Source: an uncultured Mediterraneibacter sp. (lineage in GTDB: Bacteria > Bacillota > Clostridia > Lachnospirales > Lachnospiraceae). Taken from it: a DNA stretch of 64,000 nt. A program made the translations under genes and the position numbers. The DNA lies in the NCBI GenBank assembly GCA_944381935.1, contig CALWMN010000008.1, forward strand, positions 1-64,000. Direction: 5' to 3'. Shown one piece after another: positions 1-8,695 of the stretch (within the stretch, counting starts at the first letter, position 1; every line of letters starts with the position of its first letter). The notes under the pieces were generated by a model that was given only the letters and a program-made list of their open reading frames with translations, did no database searches and was not told where the DNA came from.

Positions 1-72
1 TGACCCCGACGGGAATCGAACCCGTGTTACCGCCGTGAAAGGGCGATGTCTTAACCGCTTGACCACGGGGCC
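1..72 (-). tRNA. tRNA-Glu (anticodon TTC)
   Basis: Read on the minus strand this 72-nt segment folds as a complete cloverleaf: a 7-bp acceptor stem (GGCCCCG with CGGGGTC, one G-T pair) and discriminator A, a D arm with AAGCGG, an anticodon stem CCGCC/GGCGG around loop CTTTCAC, and a T arm with GGTTCGATTCC. The anticodon TTC (plus-strand positions 37-39) decodes GAA/GAG. The CCA end is not encoded within the window. It ends exactly at the window edge, so it may belong to a longer tRNA cluster outside. Confidence 0.95.
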
Positions 73-80
73 ATACATAC

Positions 81-106
81 ACGGTCATCCCGCCTGAGAT
101 GACCGT
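81..106. repeat. 9-bp inverted repeat between tRNA-Glu and lipoprotein gene
   Basis: ACGGTCATC (81-89) is followed by its exact complement GATGACCGT (98-106) with an 8-nt loop. On the plus side it is followed by TTTGTT, on the minus side by GTGTAT, so it is a weak terminator at best. It separates the lipoprotein gene (ending at 155) from the tRNA gene. Confidence 0.4.
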
Positions 107-154
107 TTGTTATGATATCATAAAGCCTGTCTAAATGCAAGAGATTTTTTATTT

Positions 155-1537
155 TTATTCATAGTGATCAAGATACATAGAGGATACCAGCCCTGTCTCA
201 GCGTCAAAGTCGATCTCACACCAGCTATAGTAATCCGTATCATACCATGTATGCATATCCGTATACTCTCCTTCATATACGTCATCCGCCTCTCCGTAGG
301 CTGCCTGAACCTCCTCGCGCGTACTTCCGATCTGGATTCCTCCGGGGAAGATCACCGTCAGGCCCCCGTTTTCCTGGGAATACTGATCCACTGAGATGCC
401 TCCGATCAGACAGTCCTTTACCTCTTTCGGAGACGAATCTGGATTTATCATATCTGCCGTGATCTCATTTCCATTGCTGTCTATAAACCATACCAGCTCA
501 TATTCTCCGGCATTCACCACGTAGTTCTCCGGCGTGTAGCTTACATCCAGCCTGAGCCCTGCCGCCTCAAGGTCTGCGATCGTACATGGGAGGGTTACGA
601 CCCTGTCGTTAATCTGCACAGTATAGCTGTCCCAGCTGCTCCCCAGCTCACCGCTCTGTTCAGCCGCCCCGGCTGATGCCCCGGCTCCGTCGTCCGCCCA
701 TACATCGTCCGGTATCTCTTCCGTCACGGCATCCCCCGCGGCTGCCATTGCCTCCTCCGGCACCTTGATGGCATCCACTCTGTCAAATTCCAGGAAGGTA
801 ATCTCTATATTATACTCTGACATGGAAACCCCATCCATTCCTTCCAGGAGCACATCACTGTACGCCCCCAAATCAAGGTACATCCTTGCCGGAAGTATCG
901 TGTCCCGGTAGATATCTATCGTGCAGGGGATGTCTGTATCTGCAAGAGCCGACTCATCCACCGACATTCCCGATGTCAGGGAATCCAGCAAATCTTCATT
1001 AAATAATGCGGTCACAGTATCCCCCGGGATCTTGCCCGTCAGTTCAAAACACTCTTTTCCGTTGACCTCCGTTGTCTCCTCTGCCAGCTCCATCTCCACT
1101 ATCCGTTCATTCAGGTCAAGGATTGCCGCTTCATTAAGCATTTCCCGGGTCTCTGTGTCCACCGTTTTAGTCCACTCGTTCTCGATCATGGAATATGTCA
1201 CGTACTGTTCATCTTCCAACAGTGTATACATTTCTATATCAGTGCCGATATTTGTACCGCTCATATTCATATCGATCCTGCCCTTTCCATGGCTGGTCTC
1301 CGGGTTCATGGTCGCCTCCAGATCCATATCCAGGGAAATCCCCATCGAATCCGTACCGGCTGACAGCTCCATCGCCAGTTTCAAATTGCACAGCATGGAT
1401 TCTATCGACTCCGTATTCTTTGACATATCCTCCATCAGATTTTCCGGCGTAGCTCTTTTCCCACATCCTGCCATCGCAGAGACTGCCATGGCCATCGCCA
1501 TTCCCACTGCCGCAAGCCTGCTCCATCGTCTTCCCAT
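155..1537 (-). CDS. putative lipoprotein, LppX/DUF6612-like
   Basis: A 460-residue exported lipoprotein of unknown function. The start is placed at 1537 because ACGGAGGAAAAGGAT sits directly upstream of that ATG; the longer reading to 1585 has no ribosome site and would run into the stop of the upstream gene. The N-terminus is a basic stretch, a hydrophobic core rich in Met/Ala, and a lipobox ending SAMAGC, so Cys becomes the lipidated residue. The first half resembles lipid-binding LppX/DUF6612-type domains (my recollection of the family, not tested). The C-terminal part is acidic and contains an FPGGIQIGSTREEV segment reminiscent of SmpA/OmlA-like repeats. It follows the DUF3810-like gene with 34 nt between and is probably cotranscribed. 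Confidence 0.75.
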   Translation of the reverse strand: MGRRWSRLAAVGMAMAMAVSAMAGCGKRATPENLMEDMSKNTESIESMLCNLKLAMELSAGTDSMGISLDMDLEATMNPETSHGKGRIDMNMSGTNIGTDIEMYTLLEDEQYVTYSMIENEWTKTVDTETREMLNEAAILDLNERIVEMELAEETTEVNGKECFELTGKIPGDTVTALFNEDLLDSLTSGMSVDESALADTDIPCTIDIYRDTILPARMYLDLGAYSDVLLEGMDGVSMSEYNIEITFLEFDRVDAIKVPEEAMAAAGDAVTEEIPDDVWADDGAGASAGAAEQSGELGSSWDSYTVQINDRVVTLPCTIADLEAAGLRLDVSYTPENYVVNAGEYELVWFIDSNGNEITADMINPDSSPKEVKDCLIGGISVDQYSQENGGLTVIFPGGIQIGSTREEVQAAYGEADDVYEGEYTDMHTWYDTDYYSWCEIDFDAETGLVSSMYLDHYE

Positions 1538-1571
1538 ATCCTTTTCCTCCGTCTTAAATAATAAGCCTTCC

Positions 1572-2681
1572 TCAGACAAAGCCATGAAAGTATGCTACGA
1601 TCAGATCCACCATCCGGTCATATCCAAGCACGCCATCCGCCTGTCCGTTCACCTTAAGGTATGTATCATTTATCCGGTCCGCGGTCTCGGATATTGCCCC
1701 TTCATAGCTGTCCCAGAATACATTATTCGCTATAAGATCATTCTCCGCACTGCTGTCAAGGAGAGGTCTTACCTCACTCCAGCTCTTCTCGTCCGTCCTG
1801 TATAATGTATTCATACAGTATATCCAGCCTGAAAGATATCCGCTGTATTGGAAATCCGTACGCTCCGATCCGATACATGCGAGAAATGCGATAAAGTTCG
1901 CTTCCTTCTCTTCCATAAAGCCTCTGAGGTGGGAGAGCTCATGGCAGGCTGTAAACGGAATATTATAAGGGGCCATATCGCCATTATAGTTCGCTTCGAT
2001 TGTAAATGGCGAGTAGATTCCGCTCAATGACTGGTAGGACAGAATCTCCGACAGGATCAGCTTCTTAGGTCTCGGATAAGCTCCTGAAAGACTTTCAAAC
2101 TGTCCGCCAAGGCTTTCCATCGCTGCTGCTGCTCCCGCTCCTTCCGGCTCTTCAAGCATCATCACTCCATCCGTGTCCCGCGTCACTGCACCGCTTCTTT
2201 TATTGACCTCTTCCGTAAGCCAAATACAGATCTCTTTCAGGTCATCTGCCGTATATTCCGATGTAATGATCTCTTCTTGTTCAGAAAATGACGTCCTGTG
2301 ATAATTGATGCCGCATCCTGCCGTATAGAGGAAGGCGAGAACTGCCACCGTAAGGATCGCTCCCGAGAACCAGGCAAACAAAGCCTCTTGTATGACGCCA
2401 TATCTCCGTATCCTGCTGATCAGAAAAATGACAGATATTACCAGTGCTGCAAGCAGCAGATAGAGACAGATCTCCGCCACTGAGAAAGGGAAAATTCCCA
2501 TCAGCCGCCCGAGCCCGCCGGACAACAGCGGATATATATTCTGTACATACCACTGGGCAAACATCTGCACTCTTGCCGAAAGCATCATCGTTCCCGCACT
2601 TATGAGGAATAAGATAACCGCTGCCAGAATACGGTGTTTTGCTGCATTTTCTCTTCGGTCCTGCTTTCTTTCCCTCTTCAT
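1572..2681 (-). CDS. DUF3810-like membrane protein with zinc-protease-type motif
   Basis: A 369-residue membrane protein. Three hydrophobic segments occur in the first 125 residues (near 18-36, 68-88 and 108-123), followed by a long soluble domain. The motif TACHELSHLRGFMEEKEANF has the HExxH arrangement and a downstream Glu typical of zinc metallopeptidases and matches what I know of DUF3810. Catalysis is not demonstrated for the family, so protease activity is inference. A GAGGG ribosome site precedes the ATG. The gene lies downstream of the ABC permease gene with a gap of 148 nt and just upstream of the lipoprotein gene. Confidence 0.8.
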   Translation of the reverse strand: MKRERKQDRRENAAKHRILAAVILFLISAGTMMLSARVQMFAQWYVQNIYPLLSGGLGRLMGIFPFSVAEICLYLLLAALVISVIFLISRIRRYGVIQEALFAWFSGAILTVAVLAFLYTAGCGINYHRTSFSEQEEIITSEYTADDLKEICIWLTEEVNKRSGAVTRDTDGVMMLEEPEGAGAAAAMESLGGQFESLSGAYPRPKKLILSEILSYQSLSGIYSPFTIEANYNGDMAPYNIPFTACHELSHLRGFMEEKEANFIAFLACIGSERTDFQYSGYLSGWIYCMNTLYRTDEKSWSEVRPLLDSSAENDLIANNVFWDSYEGAISETADRINDTYLKVNGQADGVLGYDRMVDLIVAYFHGFV

Positions 2682-2829
2682 CTGTCTGTTCCCTCACACA
2701 TCTTCCCGAAAGCGTCCCCCCTGCCGGTCTTGTGTTGATCTTATATTAATCTGATTATACCCTGTTTTATATATACAGGCAATATCGTAACGTACGCAGA
2801 ATATGGAAAAATCCGTATCCGTCTGGTTT

Positions 2830-4038
2830 TCAGCCCTTGGGCGCCCTGATCCCGGTACGGTGATAGCACCGGTGTACCAACGGGAGCAGCGCTGCCGCTG
2901 CCAGTGTATAAAACAGCAGGACAAACGGAACCTGCCGGAATACCAGGGTCCCCATCTGGTAGAGATAGGAATATCTGGTGCAGTTTAACAGATTCAGAAG
3001 CTGATCCGGCGTAAGCTGGAAAAAGGTGTCAAATGGCAGCGCCCTTGCGATGAACGGCGATGCACAGAACAGGATGAAGGGAACGCAGACCGCGATACTT
3101 GCCGAGCGGGTCTTTGCCGCAGTCAGCATGCACACTGACGCGGAGAGAAGAGCCGCGATATATCCGCCCAGCACGATCAGCAGATATTCCTGCCCGCATG
3201 TCATATTATAGATACTGTATGGAAATTCGATCTGATACGGCGTGCCAAATCCGCTGACTCCCATCACCGCAAAGGAGATTCCAGAGAGCAGGAGCATCCC
3301 GGCCCAGTAGATGGCAGTCGCCATGAGCAGCCCTGACAGGATCTTTCCCCTCACAGCCTTCGATCTCCCATATCTGGCAGAAAAGAATACTGCATCCGCC
3401 CTGAAGGTAAATTCGTCCGAAAATATCCCTGCCGCCAGGAAGCCGATCAGTACCACAAGAATGATTCCGTATGTGGTGGCATATGTGTACATATCGGTCC
3501 ATGAGCCAGCCGCTTCGTAGTAGAAAGGTGTGTCAGTCTTTTCATACACTTCTCTTAAGAACTCCCTCTGTTCTGTCGTCTCACCGTATTCCTCTATGAT
3601 GTTTTCAATCTGGCCCTCCCGGATAGCATACAGATCCCCTGCCTGTTCCGGGGTGATATTCAGGATGGCACTGTCGTCATACTCCCCATCGCCGCGCAGG
3701 ATATCATTGATCATAAATTCAATATCCTGCATGGACTGGACGGTCTGTCCGTATATGGCAGCCGGAACGTCTGCGCCGTACTGGCTTGAGAGTTCCTGCC
3801 ATTTAGACGTAATCTCCGAGAGCACCTCCCCAGTCAGTTCTCCCTTCCAGCGGTTCCTGTCCTCTGCCAGTCTCCTTGCCGCATCCGGCGTCTCATGCCG
3901 GACGCCGCTGCTATCCACATAGCTACCCCCTGTCACCGCAAAGACGCTTAAGCATACGCCGATGAGCAGCACCGCCACGAGCAGGAGACGGTTCAGCCTT
4001 TTTGTAAAGATTCTTTTCAATTCATATTTTACCATCAT
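2830..4038 (-). CDS. ABC transporter permease (ABC-2 type)
   Basis: A 402-residue membrane permease. The start is placed at the ATG at 4038 because it overlaps the end of the ATPase gene (ATPase stop 4022-4024), a usual coupling; the longer reading to 4152 lies wholly inside the ATPase gene. One hydrophobic helix sits near residues 17-33, then comes a soluble extracytoplasmic domain of about 160 residues, then five or six transmembrane helices. This topology is typical of ABC-2 exporters of the Gliding/NatB kind. Its substrate cannot be read from the sequence. It is the last gene of the sigma / membrane protein / ATPase / permease operon. Confidence 0.85.
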   Translation of the reverse strand: MMVKYELKRIFTKRLNRLLLVAVLLIGVCLSVFAVTGGSYVDSSGVRHETPDAARRLAEDRNRWKGELTGEVLSEITSKWQELSSQYGADVPAAIYGQTVQSMQDIEFMINDILRGDGEYDDSAILNITPEQAGDLYAIREGQIENIIEEYGETTEQREFLREVYEKTDTPFYYEAAGSWTDMYTYATTYGIILVVLIGFLAAGIFSDEFTFRADAVFFSARYGRSKAVRGKILSGLLMATAIYWAGMLLLSGISFAVMGVSGFGTPYQIEFPYSIYNMTCGQEYLLIVLGGYIAALLSASVCMLTAAKTRSASIAVCVPFILFCASPFIARALPFDTFFQLTPDQLLNLLNCTRYSYLYQMGTLVFRQVPFVLLFYTLAAAALLPLVHRCYHRTGIRAPKG

Positions 4039-4912
4039 GATCCACACCTGCCTTCTCTCCAAAATAAAGTAAAAACGCATCCTCCAGTGTTGCTTCTTCG
4101 ATGGCTGCCCCCTCTGCAGGAGGTCGGTCTGCCAGAATGCGAAGCTCCGCACCTCCGGGTACCGTCTTCACATTGGAAACCAGGTAGCGGCCCAGGTAGC
4201 TGTCCACTGCCTTTCTTGGAACCGTACACCTCCATACTGCCTGATCCATACCGGATATGATCTCATCTGCCGTTCCGGTAAGAAAGAACTTACCCTCCTG
4301 CATAAGCAGGATCTCTCCGGCGATAAATTCCACATCCGATACGATATGGGTGGACAAAAGCACCAGCCTGTCTTCCGACAGTTCACTGATCAGATTGCGG
4401 AATCGGATTCTCTCGTTCGGATCCAGCCCCGCTGTCGGTTCATCCAGAATAAGAATCTTCGGGTCGTTGAGCATCGCCTGGGCGATCCCCGCCCTCCGCT
4501 TCATACCTCCCGACAGGTTCCGCATCTTCCGCTTTTTCAGTTTCCTGAGCCCCACCCGCTCCAGCAGCACTTCCGTCCGCTTCTTTGCCGTCAGCGGACG
4601 AAGTCCCTTGATGGAGGAAATGTACATCATATAATCCTGCACGGTAAGGTCCGGATAATATCCAAAGTCCTGGGGCAGGTATCCCAGTATTTCCCGGTAC
4701 GAGGCGTCCATTTTAAATATATCCTTCCCGTCCCACGTAACCTTCCCGTCCGTGGGCTTAAGCAGCGTACAGATCATCCGCATCAGCGTCGTTTTCCCGG
4801 CCCCGTTCACTCCGAGCAGTCCGTAAACGCCCCTTCCCATTACGCAGGAGACATGGTCCACCGCGCGAAAATCCTTAAAATCCTTTGTCAGTCCTTCCAT
4901 TCTCAACTCCAT
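4022..4912 (-). CDS. ABC transporter ATP-binding protein
   Basis: A 296-residue cytoplasmic ATPase for the permease encoded next. Walker A is GVNGAGKT (about residues 34-41), the Q-loop is YLPQDFGYYPDLT, the signature is LSGGMKRR, Walker B is ILILDEPTAGLDP and the H-loop is LLSTHI. The last 90 residues form the variable C-terminal region usual in exporters of this class. The ATG at 4912 is preferred: GGAGGTGA lies 7 nt upstream, and the in-frame ATG at 4930 overlaps that ribosome site. The start overlaps the end of the upstream membrane-protein gene by 10 nt. Confidence 0.92.
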   Translation of the reverse strand: MELRMEGLTKDFKDFRAVDHVSCVMGRGVYGLLGVNGAGKTTLMRMICTLLKPTDGKVTWDGKDIFKMDASYREILGYLPQDFGYYPDLTVQDYMMYISSIKGLRPLTAKKRTEVLLERVGLRKLKKRKMRNLSGGMKRRAGIAQAMLNDPKILILDEPTAGLDPNERIRFRNLISELSEDRLVLLSTHIVSDVEFIAGEILLMQEGKFFLTGTADEIISGMDQAVWRCTVPRKAVDSYLGRYLVSNVKTVPGGAELRILADRPPAEGAAIEEATLEDAFLLYFGEKAGVDHDGKI

Positions 4913-5658
4913 GAACGATTCACCTCCCATATTAATTCACAGTCTGCCTGTGCCTTTCTGACACAGTAAATCAAATAGAAAAAAGAGCCTGTCAGCAACC
5001 CTGCCCATACAGGCAGGGCAATCTTCTCATAAATACGGTCCTGTCCCAAGATCAGCAGCCATACCACTGCCCAGGCTCCGCATACAATCCCGGCAGCATA
5101 TTCATTCTCTGCCCTCTGGCTGCACAGAAAGCGGAAACAGATACAGCAGGAAACATTAAACGGTACGATAAAATTAACGATAAACATTCCGACAGAAATA
5201 TGCCCTGTCCCCAACGCCGCCACATAAAAAAACGTCAGCATAAGCAGATCTGCCGCGGCAAACAAAAGCAATCTCGCCGAGTAGATCTGCCGCAGAGAAT
5301 AAAAGGACGCCCCCTCGATCTCCATAGATGAAGCCCTGCGGTTCTTCCATAATTCCGGTATGATAAGGACAGCGAAAAGTGACGCCCCTGCCCCCATAGT
5401 CCGCTGCGCATAGATCCCGTCCGCATCTTTTAGAAGGAGCAGCAGGAACATGAGCACAACGCCCTGAAGCCCCCACCACCGCTTCTGAACAAACCGGGAC
5501 TGCTGATAGAGAAATTCCATGTAGGTAAGCAGCCCCCTCTCCTGCTTTATCAGGACTTCCCCGGACTTTCGGACCGTGTCCGCAACCGCAGGCTCCCTGA
5601 TACACCGTTCCCGTACAGTCCTTTTATACTCCTGTATCTTTTTTTCATAAGGTTCCAT
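4903..5658 (-). CDS. membrane protein between ECF sigma and ABC genes (possible anti-sigma)
   Basis: A 251-residue protein with about 60 charged, soluble N-terminal residues followed by six hydrophobic segments. I do not recognise a family. Its start overlaps the sigma factor stop by one base (TAATG) and its end overlaps the ATPase gene, so it is translationally coupled on both sides. Position directly after an ECF sigma gene suggests an anti-sigma or sensing role; the soluble N-terminal region would be the part able to bind the sigma factor. This function is inferred from context only. Confidence 0.7.
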   Translation of the reverse strand: MEPYEKKIQEYKRTVRERCIREPAVADTVRKSGEVLIKQERGLLTYMEFLYQQSRFVQKRWWGLQGVVLMFLLLLLKDADGIYAQRTMGAGASLFAVLIIPELWKNRRASSMEIEGASFYSLRQIYSARLLLFAAADLLMLTFFYVAALGTGHISVGMFIVNFIVPFNVSCCICFRFLCSQRAENEYAAGIVCGAWAVVWLLILGQDRIYEKIALPVWAGLLTGSFFYLIYCVRKAQADCELIWEVNRSWS

Positions 5659-6218
5659 TATATCTCCTCCTTCCCGCCGGATTCCCTGCCCTCCGGCGCT
5701 ATGTCGCTGTCCGCCAGATATGATGACAACAGTTTCTTCGCCCTGGCGACGCGGTATTTCACGAGCGGCACTTTGATGTCCAGCAGTCTTGCAATCTCTC
5801 GCTGTTTCATACCCTGAAAGAAAAAAAGCAGGGCAATTTCTCTGATTTCCTCCGGAAGACTTTCAACCGCATTTTCCACATCCATCCTAAGCTCTGCCGT
5901 ACTCATAGCCGGGTCTTCCCTGGCAGTCTCCGGGACTTCTTCCATATATTGTTCTCTTGCCTTTCTGCAGTAATCCCTACAGGCATTCAGGGCGATAGTA
6001 TACAGGAAACCGGAACACCTTCCCCTGTGCTGATACCGGCCGATGGACTGGAAGAATTTCAGGAAGGTTTCCTGCGTCAGATCCTCCGCTTCGTCCCGGT
6101 CCCGGATATGAAGGAGGCAATACTGGAAAATACCGGGATAATATTTGCGTACGAATTTCTCAACCGCAGTCTCATCCCCCTTTTTCATCTTCTGTATCAA
6201 AAAGAAATCCTGATCCAT
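5658..6218 (-). CDS. RNA polymerase ECF-type sigma factor
   Basis: A 186-residue sigma factor. Region 2 is visible as a helical segment ending DRDEAEDLTQETFLKFFQSI, and region 4 as the LPEEIREIALLFFFQGMKQREIARLLDI helix-turn-helix area near residues 125-160. The start is placed at 6218 because AAAGGAGGCACAG precedes it; an in-frame ATG at 6248 has no such site. It leads an operon with a membrane protein and an ABC transporter, a known layout for sigma factors that sense envelope stress or peptides. Targets are unknown; autoregulation is likely from the family, not seen directly. Confidence 0.9.
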   Translation of the reverse strand: MDQDFFLIQKMKKGDETAVEKFVRKYYPGIFQYCLLHIRDRDEAEDLTQETFLKFFQSIGRYQHRGRCSGFLYTIALNACRDYCRKAREQYMEEVPETAREDPAMSTAELRMDVENAVESLPEEIREIALLFFFQGMKQREIARLLDIKVPLVKYRVARAKKLLSSYLADSDIAPEGRESGGKEEI

Positions 6219-6295
6219 CTGTGCCTCCTTTCCTGCCATATGAAACATGCTTCTATTATATATAACGAATCAGAACAGAAAAAGGACAGAAAAAT

Positions 6296-6334
6296 ACTGC
6301 CGCATCCATGATTTTTCATCATAGATACGGCAGT
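6296..6334 (-). terminator. intrinsic terminator after the HAAS-domain gene
   Basis: Read on the minus strand, ACTGCCGTATCTATGAT pairs with ATCATGGATGCGGCAGT through G-U tolerant pairing around a short A-rich loop, and ATTTTTC follows. It lies 46 nt past the stop of the PadR-linked membrane protein gene and upstream of the sigma gene, separating the two units. Confidence 0.75.
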
Positions 6335-6379
6335 CCCAAAAGTTCCGGATCAGAAAAGAAATGAAATACAAACGAAAAC

Positions 6380-7495
6380 TTACCGGGTCACAGAGAAACC
6401 GTCAGAAGTATTTTTTACCCCATATCTGAGAGTATGATATACGGCCGATCCGATTTCCAGCGCTGTAACCGCTATTATAAACACCAGGAAGGCGTTTGAT
6501 ATAAGCGTCCCGTCCCATCTTGCCAGAGCCCCTCTGACCGCAGGGCTGATCTGGTCTCCGGGCTGAGCCGCTATCTCCGCTGCAAAATCCGGGTTCCAGA
6601 ACGGGAACACCTTCAGGATAATGCAAGCCAGGATAATCTGGAGGATCCCGCTGGCAATGCTGCTTATCATCACCACCTTGCAGTAGTGTCCCACCACAAG
6701 CCGAAGCGCTTCATCCGCCAGGGCAACCGCAAGGCTTAAGATAAACAGCGGCAGTATCACATCCCATTGCTCCAGATTAAATACCGGGATTATCCGAATC
6801 ACTTCCCCTTCCCTGAGCACTGCCCCGAAAATCTGCGGCACAAAGATCAGCAGTACGCCAAAGATCACGATAAATACGATCCCCACAACACTGTCCGCCC
6901 TGCTGATCACGGCTTTCTTATGCGGAATCGGGGATAAATGGTTCGGCGTCCATATCTTCTGCTTCACAGAGAAATTATCCCCCAGGTCGTTGACTGACCA
7001 TTTCTTCTCCTTTTTCATGTCCACCTTTATCTTGCGGCGTTCCATGACCGCAAATGCCAGGGTGACGCCCCCAAAGGCCGTCAGGCATGAGGCGAAAAGC
7101 TCTGTGAATCCCCGGGCAGCGCTGTAAACAACGACTGTGGCAAGCACGCCGGCATAACCCGTATCCGCCGCCAGGAATCCTTCCCTTATCCCCTGTATGG
7201 CCGACACTGCAACGACTGTGACAGATACGCAGATCAATACGATCCTGAGAAGCCATATGTAGTTATCATAATATTCCGGCCCAATCAGACAGTGTGTCCT
7301 GTCCTGATATTTCTCTGCAAATTTCGCCGGATCTCCCATCCTGGTCAGGATGTCCTCCATAGATTCTCCCGCTTCTTCCATATCACTGATCAGCTCCTGC
7401 AGTTCCATCCTCACTTCTTCCCGCTGATTTCCCGGCAGACGCCGCACGACCTGATAAATATAACGCTCCATCAATTCCCTGTCTCTGTTATTCAT
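6380..7495 (-). CDS. HAAS/DUF1700-type membrane protein, PadR partner
   Basis: A 371-residue protein. The first 70 residues form a soluble helical domain with the pattern RRLPGNQREEVRMELQELI, typical of HAAS (DUF1700-like) domains found next to PadR regulators. Seven or so hydrophobic segments follow, beginning near residue 80. Its ATG overlaps the padR stop by 4 nt (ATGA), so the two are coupled. In other Firmicutes such pairs control envelope or stress functions, with the HAAS protein possibly tied to the regulator; the exact role here is not known. Confidence 0.75.
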   Translation of the reverse strand: MNNRDRELMERYIYQVVRRLPGNQREEVRMELQELISDMEEAGESMEDILTRMGDPAKFAEKYQDRTHCLIGPEYYDNYIWLLRIVLICVSVTVVAVSAIQGIREGFLAADTGYAGVLATVVVYSAARGFTELFASCLTAFGGVTLAFAVMERRKIKVDMKKEKKWSVNDLGDNFSVKQKIWTPNHLSPIPHKKAVISRADSVVGIVFIVIFGVLLIFVPQIFGAVLREGEVIRIIPVFNLEQWDVILPLFILSLAVALADEALRLVVGHYCKVVMISSIASGILQIILACIILKVFPFWNPDFAAEIAAQPGDQISPAVRGALARWDGTLISNAFLVFIIAVTALEIGSAVYHTLRYGVKNTSDGFSVTR

Positions 7496-7836
7496 GACTC
7501 TTCCTCCTTCAACAGATTCTCCATGCCTTCAGACAGCTCCTCCCACTGAGCCTTAAGCTCTTCATAAATCTGTGTCCCATAGTCTGTCCTGTGATAGTAT
7601 TTCCTCGGCTTTGAACCGCCTGTCTCCCATCTGCTCTCAAGCAATCCCTGTTTCTCAAGCCGCCGCAGAAGAGGATATAAGGTATTCGGATCGATTGATA
7701 TTCCCTTCTCTTCAAGGCTCTGTACAAGTGAATACCCATATTTAGCCTCTTTCATCTGGCTGAGAACGCTTAGGGCCAAAGTTCCCCTTCTGAGTTCCAT
7801 CGATAAACTGCTGCGCAAATCCTTTTCCTCTCCCAC
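7492..7836 (-). CDS. PadR family transcriptional regulator
   Basis: A 114-residue winged-helix repressor. The segment LRRGTLALSVLSQMKEAKYGYSL through DPNTLYPLLRRLEKQGLLES is the PadR DNA-binding domain, with YY followed by T in the wing region (KYYHRTDYGT). The start is a GTG at 7836 with AGGAGGT seven nt upstream; the GTG at 7845 lies inside that ribosome site. It heads the two-gene unit with the HAAS protein. A promoter with an inverted repeat over its -10 box lies directly upstream, which fits autorepression. Confidence 0.9.
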   Translation of the reverse strand: MGEEKDLRSSLSMELRRGTLALSVLSQMKEAKYGYSLVQSLEEKGISIDPNTLYPLLRRLEKQGLLESRWETGGSKPRKYYHRTDYGTQIYEELKAQWEELSEGMENLLKEEES

Positions 7837-7856
7837 TTGTTCCACCTCCTGGTCAC

Positions 7857-7886
7857 ACTATACTGTATATTACACACTAATGTCAA
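7857..7886 (-). promoter_or_regulatory. padR promoter with operator-like inverted repeat
   Basis: On the minus strand TTGACA (7881-7886) and TATAGT (7857-7862) are separated by 18 nt. The perfect inverted repeat TATAC-A-GTATA (7859-7869) overlaps the -10 box. PadR proteins bind short inverted repeats of this kind, so autoregulation is a reasonable inference. Confidence 0.65.
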
Positions 7887-7904
7887 TGATAAAATATTAA
7901 GAAT

Positions 7905-8391
7905 GCTCATTCTAACTCCTCTTCTTCCGAAATCTTTCCGAAATAATCCCGGCATATTGAAATACGATCCGTCAGATGTTATCGCCACACTTGGCGGATT
8001 GATCTGGGGACCCGTAACCTCCCTTATCGTATCTGTCATCATCGCAGTCACTGAGATGATAACCGTCAGCGATACCGGTGTCATAGGCTGTGTCATGAAC
8101 ATTGTTTCCACCTGTTCCTTTGCCTGTACCGCATCTGCAATCCACAGGAAAAAACACACTTTGTCCGGCGCATTGGCTGGTCTTATATCCGGCTGTCTGG
8201 TTATGGCTGCTGTCATGATGCTGTGGAATTATGCTATTACCCCTTACTATATGGTCTATCCCCGGGAAGCTGTTGCAAAACTTCTTCTCCCGGTATTTCT
8301 CCCCTATAATCTGCTCAAAGGAGGCTTAAACGCCTCTGCCACATTTCTTCTGCATAAGCCGGTCATCTCCGCGCTCAAAAGAAACATATAA
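7905..8391 (+). pseudogene. 5'-truncated RibU-like ECF transporter S component
   Basis: The translation from about LKYDPSDV (near 7957) onward looks like the riboflavin S component RibU: a conserved DPSD-type loop, GGLIWGPVTSLIVSVI, NIVSTCSFACTA, LWNYAITPYYM and LPVFLPYNLLKGGLN, followed by a normal-looking C-terminus. What should precede it, the start codon region and first membrane helix of about 25-30 residues, is missing. The reading frame instead runs back through the padR promoter without a ribosome site. An ATG exists at 7903-7905 region but would still lack helix 1. I read it as a decayed gene; a short functional protein is the alternative. Confidence 0.6.
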
Positions 8392-8404
8392 GGAGTATCT
8401 ATAG

Positions 8405-8440
8405 AAAAAAAGAACCATTGTCCCGGATAACCGGAACAGT
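8405..8440 (-). terminator. terminator-like hairpin on the minus strand
   Basis: On the minus strand CACTGTTCCGG and CCGGGACAATG pair around TTAT, followed by GGTTCTTTTTTTC. This is a good intrinsic terminator, yet no convincing minus-strand gene ends here. It may end an unannotated transcript from the 8440-8700 region or be a remnant. Confidence 0.5.
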
Positions 8441-8514
8441 GATACATGGATGTGGGATAGGAAAATATGTGGGAACGCCCACTGCCATCCAGTAGAAAAT
8501 ACAGTATTTCAAAT

Positions 8515-8538
8515 CCGCAGACGCCTGCGGCGTTTTTC
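8515..8538 (+). terminator. short intrinsic terminator
   Basis: CCGCAG and CTGCGG pair around ACGC and are followed by CGTTTTT on the plus strand. It probably ends transcription through the ribU remnant. Confidence 0.55.
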
Positions 8539-8668
8539 CGGTGGACACGACTTTATAAAGACCGTCACCGGTTGCGGATACAAATATGTGTGTAAATAAT
8601 ACTGCCTGTCTATGGCTCCTTTGCCAGGTGGAATAGCACGCTGCCCTCACCTTTTCTCCTTCCAGACA

Positions 8669-8695
8669 TATACTGTTATCACAAACATGTTTGTG
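8669..8695 (+). promoter_or_regulatory. putative lysozyme promoter with 16-bp palindrome
   Basis: A TATACT -10-like box (8669-8674) is followed 5 nt later by the perfect 16-bp palindrome CACAAACATGTTTGTG (8680-8695), which would cover the transcription start. No good -35 box is seen. The layout fits a repressor operator for the GH25 lysozyme gene; the regulator is unknown. Confidence 0.45.

Noticed and set aside
921-1805. Plus-strand frame of 294 codons across the lipoprotein gene
   Set aside because: Composition is Ser/Ile-rich as expected for a complement frame, no ribosome site, and the minus strand has a convincing lipoprotein.
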